DNA from: Thermoplasmata archaeon
GTDB lineage: Archaea; Thermoplasmatota; Thermoplasmata; Thermoplasmatales; Thermoplasmataceae
DNA length: 39,310 nt
Direction of reading: 5' to 3'
Assembly (NCBI GenBank): GCA_021817735.1
Contig: JAKAFX010000007.1
Span: 1 to 39,310 of the forward strand
Positions 1 through 9,467 of this stretch are shown in pieces (within the stretch, counting starts at the first letter, position 1; every line of letters begins with the position of its first letter). The notes under the pieces are model-generated. The model made no database searches and had not been told where the DNA came from. It saw only the letters and a list, made by a program, of their open reading frames with translations. The position numbers and the translations under genes were made by a program.

Positions 1-1
1 C

Positions 2-1177
2 CCATGGCTCGTGAGACTGAACCCAAATATCCGTTACAAGACTAGAGGAAACGGGGCTGTTGTTGTTGAAATTGGAAGGCCAGGCGAAGTGGATTCTGCA
101 GTCCTTGAAGAACTGCCAGACGAAGAATATTATGAAGCATTTCAAGGAGTCATTGAATTCGTACTCGACCTTGTTTCCAGGTACTCAGTGACATCGGATA
201 ATACGAATCCCGGGGTGGTGTTCTCCAGGAGAAAACTTCCTGGTAAGCTTTACAGGGACGCACTATACAGGGAGATCTCCATTGACGAAGTGAAGGAACT
301 GTTGAAAACAGAAGGTGCACTTTACCACACAGGAGGAAATGGGAGAGGAATCATCGGGGCATCGGCCGCAATAGCATGGCCTGGATCCAGGCATACATAT
401 GAAGCCATCAATTATTTCTATCCGCACGGTAGACAAAGAGGATTGGACGAAAAGATGTCCATAGCAGGAGAGGTCAATATGGCCCGCGGGACATTTGACT
501 CCATTGATAATCGTAACAGGAGGGCAGCCATTTTCCCAAAAGAGAGGACTCCTGTGGTTTATGGGATCAGGGGGATAGACCCGGAAAGCATCCAGAAAAT
601 TGCTGAATACATTAACACGAAATATTCCATTGAAAGCGAGATGATCACCGTTTTCAAGAGTAACCAGGGTACTGATGATCATATCGTGAGCGATCCGGTA
701 GTGCTCGACGAGTTGGGGTCCTACTCGGTAAGATGCAGGGTGGCTGAAGTTCCCCACTCGGGAAATGGAGGGCACTATTTTTTTAAAGCAATGCACAAAG
801 GTGAACCAATCAACTTTGCTGCTTTCGAGCCAACCAAGGAATTCAGGTCGCTGGTCAGGCGGCTTGTTCCAGGGGATCTGATGGTTGGATTTGGTTCATA
901 TCTCGACAAGACCATCAACCTCGAGAGGCTGAGCCTTGAGTCAGCTGCTGTTGTTTACATGAGGAATGCGCCGCAATGCAGCAAATGCAGAAAACCCATG
1001 TCCAACCACGGTTCTGGTGATTTCAGGTGCAGGTCATGCGGTACGGCTGATCACATTCCAAGCTATTCCAAGATCGAAAGGGACCTCCTGGAGGGTGATT
1101 ATGAAGTGCCAGTTTCTGCGAGAAGGCACCTGTCGATGCCGCTTGTCCTGAAAGAGGGGGGAAGACTGCGTATATGA
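2..1177 (+). CDS. tiaS: tRNA(Ile2) 2-agmatinylcytidine synthetase (TiaS), 5' end truncated by window edge
   Basis: Frame is open to the left edge. Motifs RLNPNIRYKTRGNGAV, FDSIDNRNRR and a C-terminal zinc ribbon CSKC...CRSCG are TiaS-like. ATGA overlap with the next gene. Confidence 0.9.
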   Translation, partial: PWLVRLNPNIRYKTRGNGAVVVEIGRPGEVDSAVLEELPDEEYYEAFQGVIEFVLDLVSRYSVTSDNTNPGVVFSRRKLPGKLYRDALYREISIDEVKELLKTEGALYHTGGNGRGIIGASAAIAWPGSRHTYEAINYFYPHGRQRGLDEKMSIAGEVNMARGTFDSIDNRNRRAAIFPKERTPVVYGIRGIDPESIQKIAEYINTKYSIESEMITVFKSNQGTDDHIVSDPVVLDELGSYSVRCRVAEVPHSGNGGHYFFKAMHKGEPINFAAFEPTKEFRSLVRRLVPGDLMVGFGSYLDKTINLERLSLESAAVVYMRNAPQCSKCRKPMSNHGSGDFRCRSCGTADHIPSYSKIERDLLEGDYEVPVSARRHLSMPLVLKEGGRLRI

Positions 1178-1617
1178 TCTGCATCACCGGGGTACCAGGA
1201 ACTGGGAAATCTACCATTTGTCGTATGCTGAACAACGAAGGAATTGAATGCACTCCTCTCGATCAGGTGGCACGTAATTCTGGATGTATCGATGGCGATT
1301 CTGTCGATATAGATTGCCTCCGCTCATGTGTTAATGGCGATCAAGGTTGTGTAGAATCACATTACTCGCATTTACTGAAATGCGATCGTGTCATAATCAT
1401 GACAGCCAGCGAAGACCAACTTGTTTTGAGGCTAACCCATAGGGGCTACACCCTTGAGAAGATCGACGAGAATATTGCAGCCCAGAGAGCAGATACGATA
1501 TATTATGAAGCACTGGAGGGTCTCCCGTCATCCAGGATATTCAGGGTTTCAAATGACGATGGAATGCTGGATGCTGCATATCAGAGGGTAAAGGCAATTA
1601 TATCAGGCAAGGTTTAA
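1174..1617 (+). CDS. Putative adenylate kinase, Fap7/KAD6-like
   Basis: N-terminal P-loop ITGVPGTGKST, short about 147-aa kinase; start overlaps tiaS stop (ATGA). Confidence 0.82.
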   Translation: MICITGVPGTGKSTICRMLNNEGIECTPLDQVARNSGCIDGDSVDIDCLRSCVNGDQGCVESHYSHLLKCDRVIIMTASEDQLVLRLTHRGYTLEKIDENIAAQRADTIYYEALEGLPSSRIFRVSNDDGMLDAAYQRVKAIISGKV

Positions 1618-1642
1618 TAATCCGTCAATTCCTTTAACCGGC

Positions 1643-2245
1643 ATGGAACAGAGCAAGCGTCCCGGCCAGGAATACGCACAGCGGCTCTCAAGCCCATTCA
1701 TGCGCTTTAAGCCTGACGCTATTTCAGCAGCTTCGCTTGTCATAGCATTCGTATCTGCGTTCCTTTATTTTCTTGGTGGGTTTTACCTCATCCCAGCAGT
1801 AATCGGGATAATTGTCGCTTCTTTTTTCGATGCAGTGGATGGGGAAGTTGCAAGAAGAAGAAATCTGCAGTCTCTCAGGGGGGATTATGTTGACCACGTG
1901 ATAGACAGGTATGTCGATGTCGCCCTGATCCTTGGGATAGGCTTCAGCCCGTACGGGAATCCTGTTGTGACCGTCTTCGCCCTGAGCGGGATAATGCTCA
2001 CCTCGTACCTGGGCACACAGGCCCAGGCAGTTGGCCTAAAGAGGGACTATGAAGGAATCATGGGCAGAGCAAACAGGCTGGTCATGATCATAATAATGGG
2101 GATTGTGCAAATCATCCTCCCTGCAAGTTACCCAATATACTGGTTGAACTTGACGCCGAGCCTCGTGCTCCTGCTCATTCTGGCCATTGGCGGACATGCC
2201 ACTGCTGTAAGAAGGGTCTACAGAGCCTTGGAAAAGCTCAAGTGA
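1643..2245 (+). CDS. CDP-alcohol phosphatidyltransferase (archaetidylinositol phosphate synthase-like)
   Basis: DAVDGEVARRRNLQSLRGDYVDHVIDRYVD matches the CDP-OH-PT motif DGxxAR...G...D...D; multiple TM segments. Confidence 0.88.
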   Translation: MEQSKRPGQEYAQRLSSPFMRFKPDAISAASLVIAFVSAFLYFLGGFYLIPAVIGIIVASFFDAVDGEVARRRNLQSLRGDYVDHVIDRYVDVALILGIGFSPYGNPVVTVFALSGIMLTSYLGTQAQAVGLKRDYEGIMGRANRLVMIIIMGIVQIILPASYPIYWLNLTPSLVLLLILAIGGHATAVRRVYRALEKLK

Positions 2246-3604
2246 TCAGTGCTTTAATGCACCCATTACCTTTTCCATGAGGCGCCTTGCATCGCCTTCG
2301 TCCCTCGTATTGACATAAACCCTTACTATGGGCTCTGTTCCTGATGGCCTTATAAGCGCCCAGCCTTCGTCAAAGAATATCTTGAGCCCGTCTGTTTCAT
2401 CACGCCTGCACGCAGGAAATGAATCAACAGCAAGCTTTCTCATCTTATTCCAGGGTTTACCTTCTGTCTCGATGGATTTCTTGAGCAGGACGTACCTGGG
2501 AAGTTCTCCAACAAGGGTTGAAAGTGGCTTGCCAGTCTTTGCCATTATGTCCAGTATTTTGGCTACAGTCATCCCCCCATCCCTGCAGTACTGGTTATCC
2601 CCGATTATCACTCCGCCATTCTCTTCACCACCAAGCCTTGCTTGCCTCTCTATCATTGTCCGTGCCACGATTGGGGCCCCCACTCTGGTCTTTACAAGAT
2701 TTAGAGATTTCTCTCGGCATACTTCGTCGATAATATCTGAGGAACTTACCGGTGTGACTATGGTATCCCCGCTTCCTGCCATATGTTTTATCACTAGTGC
2801 AAGGGTATTTTCACCTTCAACAAAGTTGCCTTTCTCGTCAATGAAGACTGCCCTGTCGGCATCACCATCATGAGCAACACCGAGATCAAATCTTCCAGAT
2901 TTCATTACCTGCATAAGTTCGGCCAGGTTCTCGGGCCTTGGTTCGGCATTTCTCGAAGTGAAAAGTCCATCAGGATTGGAATTGAGGGATACTACCCTGC
3001 AGCCAAGCCGCGTGAGCAGGGCTGGTGAAGTGCTGTAAGCTGCTCCGTTGCCGGTGTCAATTACCACTTTGAAATGCCTTGATCGGATCCTGTCAGCATC
3101 CACTAGGGACACAAGATTCTCTACATACCTTTCACCCTGATTATGGTCCCTAAGGAGCGTTCCGATGCCAGTCCACTCCGATTTCCTGAAGGTGGAGGAG
3201 AAGTAGAGTTGCTCGATCGCAGCTTCGTCTTCGCTCCTCAATTCTGTACCGTCTGAATCGATGCATTTGATGCCGTTGAACTGTGGGGGGTTGTGAGATG
3301 CCGTGATGACCACCCCGAACCTGCCAGTGTTCTTGCAGTAAAGCTGGAGTGCAGGAGTTGGTATTACGCCGAGGTCCACTACGTTCTTCCCAGTGGACAT
3401 GATTCCAGCAGAGACCGCAGACCCGACGAAATCACCTGAACGTCTTGTGTCACGGGCCAGGGCTATAATCTCACCCTTTGCAAAAGAACCTATTGCAGCA
3501 CCTATTCCCGAGCAGAAACTGAAAGTCAGGAGCTCGTTTGGAATTCCTCGAATGCCATTGGTTCCAAATAGCTTCCTGGATTCACCACTTTTTCTCTCTG
3601 ACAT
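2246..3604 (-). CDS. Phosphoglucosamine mutase / phosphohexomutase (likely start MSERKSGESRKLFGTNGIRG; the ORF itself extends to 3643)
   Basis: FGTNGIRG N-terminus, TASHNPPQFNGIK catalytic Ser loop, DGDADR metal loop, RPSGTEPIVRVY C-terminal phosphate loop. Confidence 0.92.
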   Translation of the reverse strand: MSERKSGESRKLFGTNGIRGIPNELLTFSFCSGIGAAIGSFAKGEIIALARDTRRSGDFVGSAVSAGIMSTGKNVVDLGVIPTPALQLYCKNTGRFGVVITASHNPPQFNGIKCIDSDGTELRSEDEAAIEQLYFSSTFRKSEWTGIGTLLRDHNQGERYVENLVSLVDADRIRSRHFKVVIDTGNGAAYSTSPALLTRLGCRVVSLNSNPDGLFTSRNAEPRPENLAELMQVMKSGRFDLGVAHDGDADRAVFIDEKGNFVEGENTLALVIKHMAGSGDTIVTPVSSSDIIDEVCREKSLNLVKTRVGAPIVARTMIERQARLGGEENGGVIIGDNQYCRDGGMTVAKILDIMAKTGKPLSTLVGELPRYVLLKKSIETEGKPWNKMRKLAVDSFPACRRDETDGLKIFFDEGWALIRPSGTEPIVRVYVNTRDEGDARRLMEKVMGALKH

Positions 3605-3754
3605 CGTTCTGGTGATAATCTGCCGCATTATAATTTCATTCACAATGAACCTGCCCTGGTTACCCGTTAAGTTTCTCTGTGTACTATAGTATATAAAGAG
3701 CGGTTGAGGCTAGAATCGTAAAAAGCCTATTACTTTACAAGCCTTACCTGAGTT

Positions 3755-4264
3755 ATGGGCATAAGTTTCGGCTCTGAGTGCTACATTTCTCCAAGTTCCG
3801 TTTTTTCAGGTCAAGTCAGCATAGGTAACAGGGTTGCGATACTCCATAATGCGGTTCTCAGGGGGGACTACAACCGAATTGAGGTAGGAGACGACAGCAA
3901 CGTCCAGGATAACGTGTCAATACATGTCGAAAGGACGAACCCCTGCTTAATTGGGAAAGGCGTTTCCATAGGTCATAACGCAATCGTACATGGTTGTGTG
4001 ATCGAGGATAATGTGCTGATTGGCATGGGTGCAATAATAATGAATGGTTCCAGGATTGGAAAGGGTAGTGTAATTGGTGCGGGGACGCTTCTCACGACTG
4101 GGTTCACATGCCCTGAAAATTCTCTTGTGGTGGGCAGTCCAGGAAAGATAATCAGGAGCGGGCAGGACATCGCAGATATGGCTAGAAAAAACGCAGACTC
4201 CTACTCCACTCTTAGGCAAAGATATATCTCAGGCGAGTTTGATGTAGTAATTGGCCATCGATAG
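3755..4264 (+). CDS. Gamma-carbonic anhydrase-like left-handed beta-helix (hexapeptide) protein
   Basis: Hexapeptide repeats, VQDNVSIH, IGHNAIVHGC, IGMGAIIMNGSRIGKGSVIGAG. Confidence 0.88.
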   Translation: MGISFGSECYISPSSVFSGQVSIGNRVAILHNAVLRGDYNRIEVGDDSNVQDNVSIHVERTNPCLIGKGVSIGHNAIVHGCVIEDNVLIGMGAIIMNGSRIGKGSVIGAGTLLTTGFTCPENSLVVGSPGKIIRSGQDIADMARKNADSYSTLRQRYISGEFDVVIGHR

Positions 4265-4333
4265 TTAAATTAGAGTTCGGACAATGATAGCCATGTTGAC
4301 TGATTCCTGCATCACTGAAGGGGATGGTTATCC

Positions 4334-7300
4334 ATAGCAACTGAGGGTTCTTCAAGGCAGAGCAGAGTATCTAAGAAGATCTCATCAATCATATACGACA
4401 TCAACTACGCTGATCAGGAGCAACCTTTCGACAAGAACTTCCATAAGCTTCAGGAGAGCCTTGAGGCTTTTGTCAAGTCCGGAGAAGACAAGCCAGACAG
4501 CAACCTGGTAGAGTCCATTAAGCTATTTTTCGAGAACCAGTCCATTGCAACGGACAAGAAAGTCAGGATCATTGACATCCTGAAGAAAAGCCAGAACCTC
4601 AATTTTCTCGCAGTCGTGCTCGAAGTTAACCTCTTCATAAGTTCTGGGCTGAAAAAGGAGGCTTTTGACAGACTGGTCACGGATCCAAGGTTCCGGACTT
4701 ACGATGGAACGGTGAACATGCTTGCTGGTTCTCTCTCCTCTGACGATGATTTCCCAAGGGGTGCCACATTTCTGTCAGAACTAGGAGTCTTCAGAGAAGA
4801 AATCTTTCTGAAGACGCTTGAGCTGACCCAGGACCCAGCATTCTGGGAAAAGATAACCAACAACTTCAAGATCTCAGGGAAGAACGCAGATTACCTGGAT
4901 TTCCTGGAGTTCAAGCTGATCCATCTCCGGAACAACTCTACCCTTCAGGAATTTGTAAAAGCGCTCTCTGAAGAAGGAGATTGCCAGAAGGTCACAGAAA
5001 AACTTGCACCTCTGCGCATCGACCGGATCACGGAAATAGATGATCTCCTGAGCCTTGCCAAATTGTTTGAACATTGCAAGGATTTTGAAAATGCACTGAA
5101 GGCAGCCAGGGGAGCTATGGCAAACGACCCAACACGATTCGAGTCCAGGCTGAGCCTTGCAAGGATACTCTCGGTCATTGGGCGGGATGCAGAGTCATAC
5201 AAGATCCTGCAGGAACTCCACAGGGACTATCCAGACAACAAGGAAGCGCTGAAACTCTTGGTACAGGAAGCATATGCCTGCGGCGAGTATGGACAGTTCA
5301 TGCAATTTGTCTCCGAGATGCGGCCCGGAGACGTCTCACTTTCTGACTTGGAACACAAGATCGACTCCGAAATAAGGGAATCAAGGTATGACGACGCAGA
5401 GAGAGATATAAGGGAGGTTCTGAGCAGCTACCCGATCGACCTTAACGTTATTCGGATGAAACTTAAGCTTGAGATAACGCTCGGAAAGGAAAGCGAAGCA
5501 ATGGAAACAGCGAAACAACTCCTTGCTATCGACCAGAATGACCGGGAGGGTGCCGAATACATACTCAGAGGGCTATATGAGAGGAAAGAATTTGCGCAGT
5601 TTATTGAAACATTTCAGCAGATAGGTTATCGTTCTGAAGAAATAATCTCGATGTTCGCTGCGGCACTACTTAACACAGGTGATTTGAGGGAAGCCACAGA
5701 CGTAATGAAATCTTCACCTGGCATACTTTCAAGAGGGCAGTTCTTAGACGCTGTTTTCCGGAACTGCAGGGTAGAAAATAGCCTCCTTGAGATAGAAACT
5801 GCCACAGGATCAATGAGGGAACATTCCAGAAATTTTGACATAGTTTCAGATTTTCTTAGGGGTTTCTCCGTATTCGATTTATCTGAACTAGTAAAGGCAG
5901 CGAATGGATCAGCATCAGTGGCTATTGGATGGATAGCGTGTCTCGTGGGGATAGACTTCAAGTCAAGATCCGTACCAGGAGAACTTGAGGAGATGATGTC
6001 TAAGCCTATTTTTGCTGGACTGAGAATACTCACAAAGACGATCATGGATATATACGCTGGAAACTACAGGGAGGACATCAGGGACTCAGCATTCTTCATG
6101 TATCCAGTCAGCACTGTTTTACTTGATCTGGGCAGGATTAATGATGCCCAGGCAAAGATCGAGGAGTCATACGACAAGAGAAATCCGGATCCCTTCTATT
6201 TCTACGTAACGTCAAGGCTTCAGGCTTCCTTGAATGATTACGCAACTTCCTTAAAATCTATAAGGAAAGCAATTTCTACACTGAGAAACAACAAGTTTAT
6301 CAATCACTCCGTGGAAATTTCTCTCAAGGCAGAAGATCGCAACTCCCTGATTTGGTCTTTGGGTGAGCTAAAGGAAATGGGAAGGACGGAAGGATTTCCC
6401 GCGGGTCCAGTTTACCAATATGCTGACAGGAATAAGGACAACCAGGTACTGCAACTGGCTTTCGAGGTACTTGAACACGTTGATAGCAATGATGTATGGG
6501 TAAATCGTACAAAGAGGGACTGGTTCCTGCAGAGTGGCATGGATAATGAGGCAATGCCGCTCTCCGTGAGGATCGTAAACAGCAAGGACCTAAAACCGGA
6601 AGACATTTCACTGCACTCAGACATCCTGGTTAAATTGGGAAGAGCGGAAGATGCCGCTGATTTCTTGGAATCAAGGGCAAGCCAGGATCAGGATCTGATG
6701 ATAAAGCTGGCAGGCATATTGATGCAACTTAAGAGGTTTAGTGATGCTGCAGCCTGGTATTCAAAACTCGATCTGTCCGCAGCTTCAAGGGCAACTCTAT
6801 CTCAGATGTGCGTCGCCCTGATGGAAACCGGCGATTTCACCAGGGCAAGGGCTCTGATAGATACCTACAGCCTGGGTAGTCTCATGCTTGGGAAACTCTA
6901 CCTCAAGTCTAGGAACACTGCTGGCGTCAAGACCGTCCTTGCAGACCTGGACATATCTGACGCATTACAGGCCGAACTTGTCAACGAAATAGCTATCGAG
7001 ATGTTCCAGAATAGCGAAGTGAGGTCAATCATAATAGAAATCTACAAGAAGACTGGGTCAACTGCGCTGGGAAATACTATTGCTGGCCTTCTTGAGAATT
7101 CCGGGAAACTGGAAGAAGCAGTGGCCATAAGGAAAGCCATATACAGGAAACATCCCGAGGACTTCCAGAACCTTTGCAGGCTGGCGGATGACTACACAGA
7201 GCAGAAGATGTTCAGCGACGCAGTCACTCTAATAAGAAAATGGCTGAAATCATATGGAGATAGCAAGGACTTTGGAAAAGTGCTGTCCAAACTCATTGAA

Positions 7301-8029
7301 CTTTATTTCAACAAAGGATTCCATGAAGAGGTTATCTCGGTATTCGAGTCATTCAAGGAGGTTCCGGATTCAAAAACCCTATTGCATGTGGTGAGAAGTT
7401 ACATGGAGATCCAGGAATACGAGACTGCCGACTCCCTTCTTGGGAAATACCAGGATGTTCTCATCGACACCGATCTCTATAAGGAACTAACTGAGGAAAT
7501 GGCACTCAGAAAGGACTTCTTCGAGATAGTCAACCTTACCAGAAGGCTGCTGATGACAGAGTTCAAATTGGGTAGAACACTGGAGGCGCCAGAGGCGGTA
7601 TCCCTAGCGGAGATCCCCATAGATAAGGTTGACCTAGTTTACCAGTTCCTTGGCGAGACACAATACTTTGAGGACGTAAATGAAAGCAAGTACGAGATGC
7701 TTTCTGCTGAAACAATCCAAAGGGCTGTAAAGAGGAAGAACCTTACATCTATCCACGAACTGAAGATCAACATTGTGTACGGTGTTATGCAGCGCCCCAA
7801 TGTCCTGGTGGCGAAGAACATATATCTCTACGTGAAAAACGCAATCGAGAAAAGATGGAAAATTTCAACTGAGAACCAGGAACTCAACAGGCTGCTTAGG
7901 ATCGCCCTGAAGGCTGGTCTAAAGGCAGAGCCATTGCAGGTGGCTTATGAACTGGGAATAGGAATCACGCAGGCTATGAAAGTCATCACTCTGATGGAAC
8001 ACGTGGCGAGAATCGGCGGCGGGTCCTGA
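4334..8029 (+). CDS. Giant TPR-repeat protein; listed ORF starts at GTG 4616, but coding-like sequence extends in frame to ATA at 4334
   Basis: 1137 aa of helical TPR-like repeats. Upstream in-frame peptide ATEGSSRQSRVSKKISSIIYDINYADQEQPFDKNFHKLQESLEAFVKSGEDKPDSNLVESIKLFFENQSIATDKKVRIIDILKKSQNLNFLAV continues the same style back to an in-frame TGA. Confidence 0.75.
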   Translation: MATEGSSRQSRVSKKISSIIYDINYADQEQPFDKNFHKLQESLEAFVKSGEDKPDSNLVESIKLFFENQSIATDKKVRIIDILKKSQNLNFLAVVLEVNLFISSGLKKEAFDRLVTDPRFRTYDGTVNMLAGSLSSDDDFPRGATFLSELGVFREEIFLKTLELTQDPAFWEKITNNFKISGKNADYLDFLEFKLIHLRNNSTLQEFVKALSEEGDCQKVTEKLAPLRIDRITEIDDLLSLAKLFEHCKDFENALKAARGAMANDPTRFESRLSLARILSVIGRDAESYKILQELHRDYPDNKEALKLLVQEAYACGEYGQFMQFVSEMRPGDVSLSDLEHKIDSEIRESRYDDAERDIREVLSSYPIDLNVIRMKLKLEITLGKESEAMETAKQLLAIDQNDREGAEYILRGLYERKEFAQFIETFQQIGYRSEEIISMFAAALLNTGDLREATDVMKSSPGILSRGQFLDAVFRNCRVENSLLEIETATGSMREHSRNFDIVSDFLRGFSVFDLSELVKAANGSASVAIGWIACLVGIDFKSRSVPGELEEMMSKPIFAGLRILTKTIMDIYAGNYREDIRDSAFFMYPVSTVLLDLGRINDAQAKIEESYDKRNPDPFYFYVTSRLQASLNDYATSLKSIRKAISTLRNNKFINHSVEISLKAEDRNSLIWSLGELKEMGRTEGFPAGPVYQYADRNKDNQVLQLAFEVLEHVDSNDVWVNRTKRDWFLQSGMDNEAMPLSVRIVNSKDLKPEDISLHSDILVKLGRAEDAADFLESRASQDQDLMIKLAGILMQLKRFSDAAAWYSKLDLSAASRATLSQMCVALMETGDFTRARALIDTYSLGSLMLGKLYLKSRNTAGVKTVLADLDISDALQAELVNEIAIEMFQNSEVRSIIIEIYKKTGSTALGNTIAGLLENSGKLEEAVAIRKAIYRKHPEDFQNLCRLADDYTEQKMFSDAVTLIRKWLKSYGDSKDFGKVLSKLIELYFNKGFHEEVISVFESFKEVPDSKTLLHVVRSYMEIQEYETADSLLGKYQDVLIDTDLYKELTEEMALRKDFFEIVNLTRRLLMTEFKLGRTLEAPEAVSLAEIPIDKVDLVYQFLGETQYFEDVNESKYEMLSAETIQRAVKRKNLTSIHELKINIVYGVMQRPNVLVAKNIYLYVKNAIEKRWKISTENQELNRLLRIALKAGLKAEPLQVAYELGIGITQAMKVITLMEHVARIGGGS

Positions 8030-8650
8030 GTGAACATAATTAATCAGTTTGACAGGGAGGAAGCCCGCGACATAGGGATCAGCGTACTTGCACTCTTTGT
8101 GGGAGTGTCTGTTATTATTTTCATGAGATATCCTAGGGGTATCTTTTCTACAGCCAACCTTGCATTTTTTAGTGTAGCGACCGCAGCAGTGACAGTGTTT
8201 ACTGGATTCCTCATACACGAACTCGCCCACAGGCAGGTAGCCAGGTACTATGGAGGAACAGCAAGATTCAGGAAATGGGATATCGGTATATTCATGGTAC
8301 TGCTAACCAGCCTTGTGGGCCTGCTTTTCGGAGCAACAGGGGCAGTTTACTTTTCCGGGGTTTACGATAGGAAACAGGTAGGGATAATCTCGATTTTCGG
8401 ACCGTTGACCAACATGTTCTCCGGGATTCTGCTGATTGTTGGTGCGCTCCTCGCTTCCGGGTCATACTTTATTTCAGGGATGCTTATGTTTGCCGGTCAG
8501 CTCAACCTGTGGTTCTGTTTATTCAACCTTATACCAGTATGGCAGCTTGACGGCGCAAAGGTCTTTGCGTGGAGCAGGGAGGTGTTTGTGGTCATATTCG
8601 CTGTAGCAATTCTTCTCTTCGTTCTCACATCTGGTTACCTGGTTTTCTGA
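8030..8650 (+). CDS. Peptidase M50 / site-2 protease family membrane protein
   Basis: HELAHRQVARYYGG (HExxH) and NLIPVWQLDGAKV (DG) motifs, multiple TM helices; GTG start directly follows the TPR gene stop (TGAGTG). Confidence 0.85.
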   Translation: MNIINQFDREEARDIGISVLALFVGVSVIIFMRYPRGIFSTANLAFFSVATAAVTVFTGFLIHELAHRQVARYYGGTARFRKWDIGIFMVLLTSLVGLLFGATGAVYFSGVYDRKQVGIISIFGPLTNMFSGILLIVGALLASGSYFISGMLMFAGQLNLWFCLFNLIPVWQLDGAKVFAWSREVFVVIFAVAILLFVLTSGYLVF

Positions 8651-8661
8651 ATGGGCAGGCA

Positions 8662-9015
8662 TCAGCCAAGAAACCAGGAGCGAGTCACATCATCTCTCAG
8701 CGGTGAAAGGAAGAATATGGTACTTTCTCCGATGTCAATGTTGTACTTTATCGAGAATTCGGCCTCAACCCTTCCTCCAAGGATGATTTCATGAGACTTC
8801 TTGAACCTGGCCCAAGATGGATCAGAGGGCTTGAGTATAACACCTATGAAAAACGGGGTATCAGATGCAACAAACGTGTTCCCCAGCAAAACGCTTGAGT
8901 TTTTTGATTCGGGAAATATGAGTCTTATCGTCACCTGTGGTAATTTCCAGGGATATGAAAAAGGTTCCACATTTGTGGCATAAACGGGGGGAAACCATAG
9001 TTCATCTTGAGCCAA
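8662..9015 (-). CDS. Hypothetical protein, possibly truncated at its N-terminus by the adjacent mobile element
   Basis: 117-aa ORF, open frame continues upstream to the repeat boundary at 9039; no family recognised. Confidence 0.45.
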   Translation of the reverse strand: MAQDELWFPPVYATNVEPFSYPWKLPQVTIRLIFPESKNSSVLLGNTFVASDTPFFIGVILKPSDPSWARFKKSHEIILGGRVEAEFSIKYNIDIGESTIFFLSPLRDDVTRSWFLG

Positions 9016-9038
9016 GGACGCCCGTATGCATTCAGGCA

Positions 9039-9467
9039 GCTATGCCGATATTGTTCTGCTGGAAATATCACATTCTTTTTTCTTGTCGACTCAGTAGTTT
9101 ACCGCATGGAATAGAAGTTCATACTGTTATACCCATTTTGGCATTACGGAATGATGTAATATGGGTATTACTGCTAGGAAAGAGATAAGGGCGAATGGTG
9201 CTGTGTACTACAAAGCATACGATGTGAAGCGTGTGAATGGAGAAGTTGTTCAGAAGTAATGGGATATATCGGCAAGTCACCCAACTCCACCAAGGAGATT
9301 GAACCCGGTGTCTTATTGCGCCATGTGGAAAAACTGGTGAAAAAAACAATGAGCTGGGAGGATATCAACAGTATACTGAAGAAGATGGGCACAGAATACG
9401 GTGCATGGCCTATCACCAGGATTATAATTAATCTCGCAAACTGTCCAGAGACGCGTGAAACATTTCA
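9039..9467 (+). repeat. 429-bp direct repeat, copy A (5' part of an IS transposase)
   Basis: Same sequence as 12853-13281 by reading; encoded ORFs in the track are identical between copies over the shared part (76 aa and 80 aa minus-strand ORFs; MGYIGKSPNSTKEIE... plus strand). Confidence 0.95.
9129..9168 (+). promoter_or_regulatory. Inverted repeat overlapping the transposase start codon: ATACCCAT-6nt-ATTAC-8nt-GTAAT-ATGGGTAT
   Basis: 8 bp + 5 bp perfect complementary arms with a 6-nt bulge; the right arm contains the ATG of MGITARKEIRANG. Present again at 12943-12982. Confidence 0.6.

Noticed and set aside
263-796. 177-aa minus-strand ORF antisense to tiaS
   Set aside because: Fully inside a well-supported conserved gene; no family resemblance.
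2328-2873. Plus-strand ORFs antisense to the phosphohexomutase
   Set aside because: Ser/Pro/Leu-rich shadow ORFs opposite a conserved enzyme.
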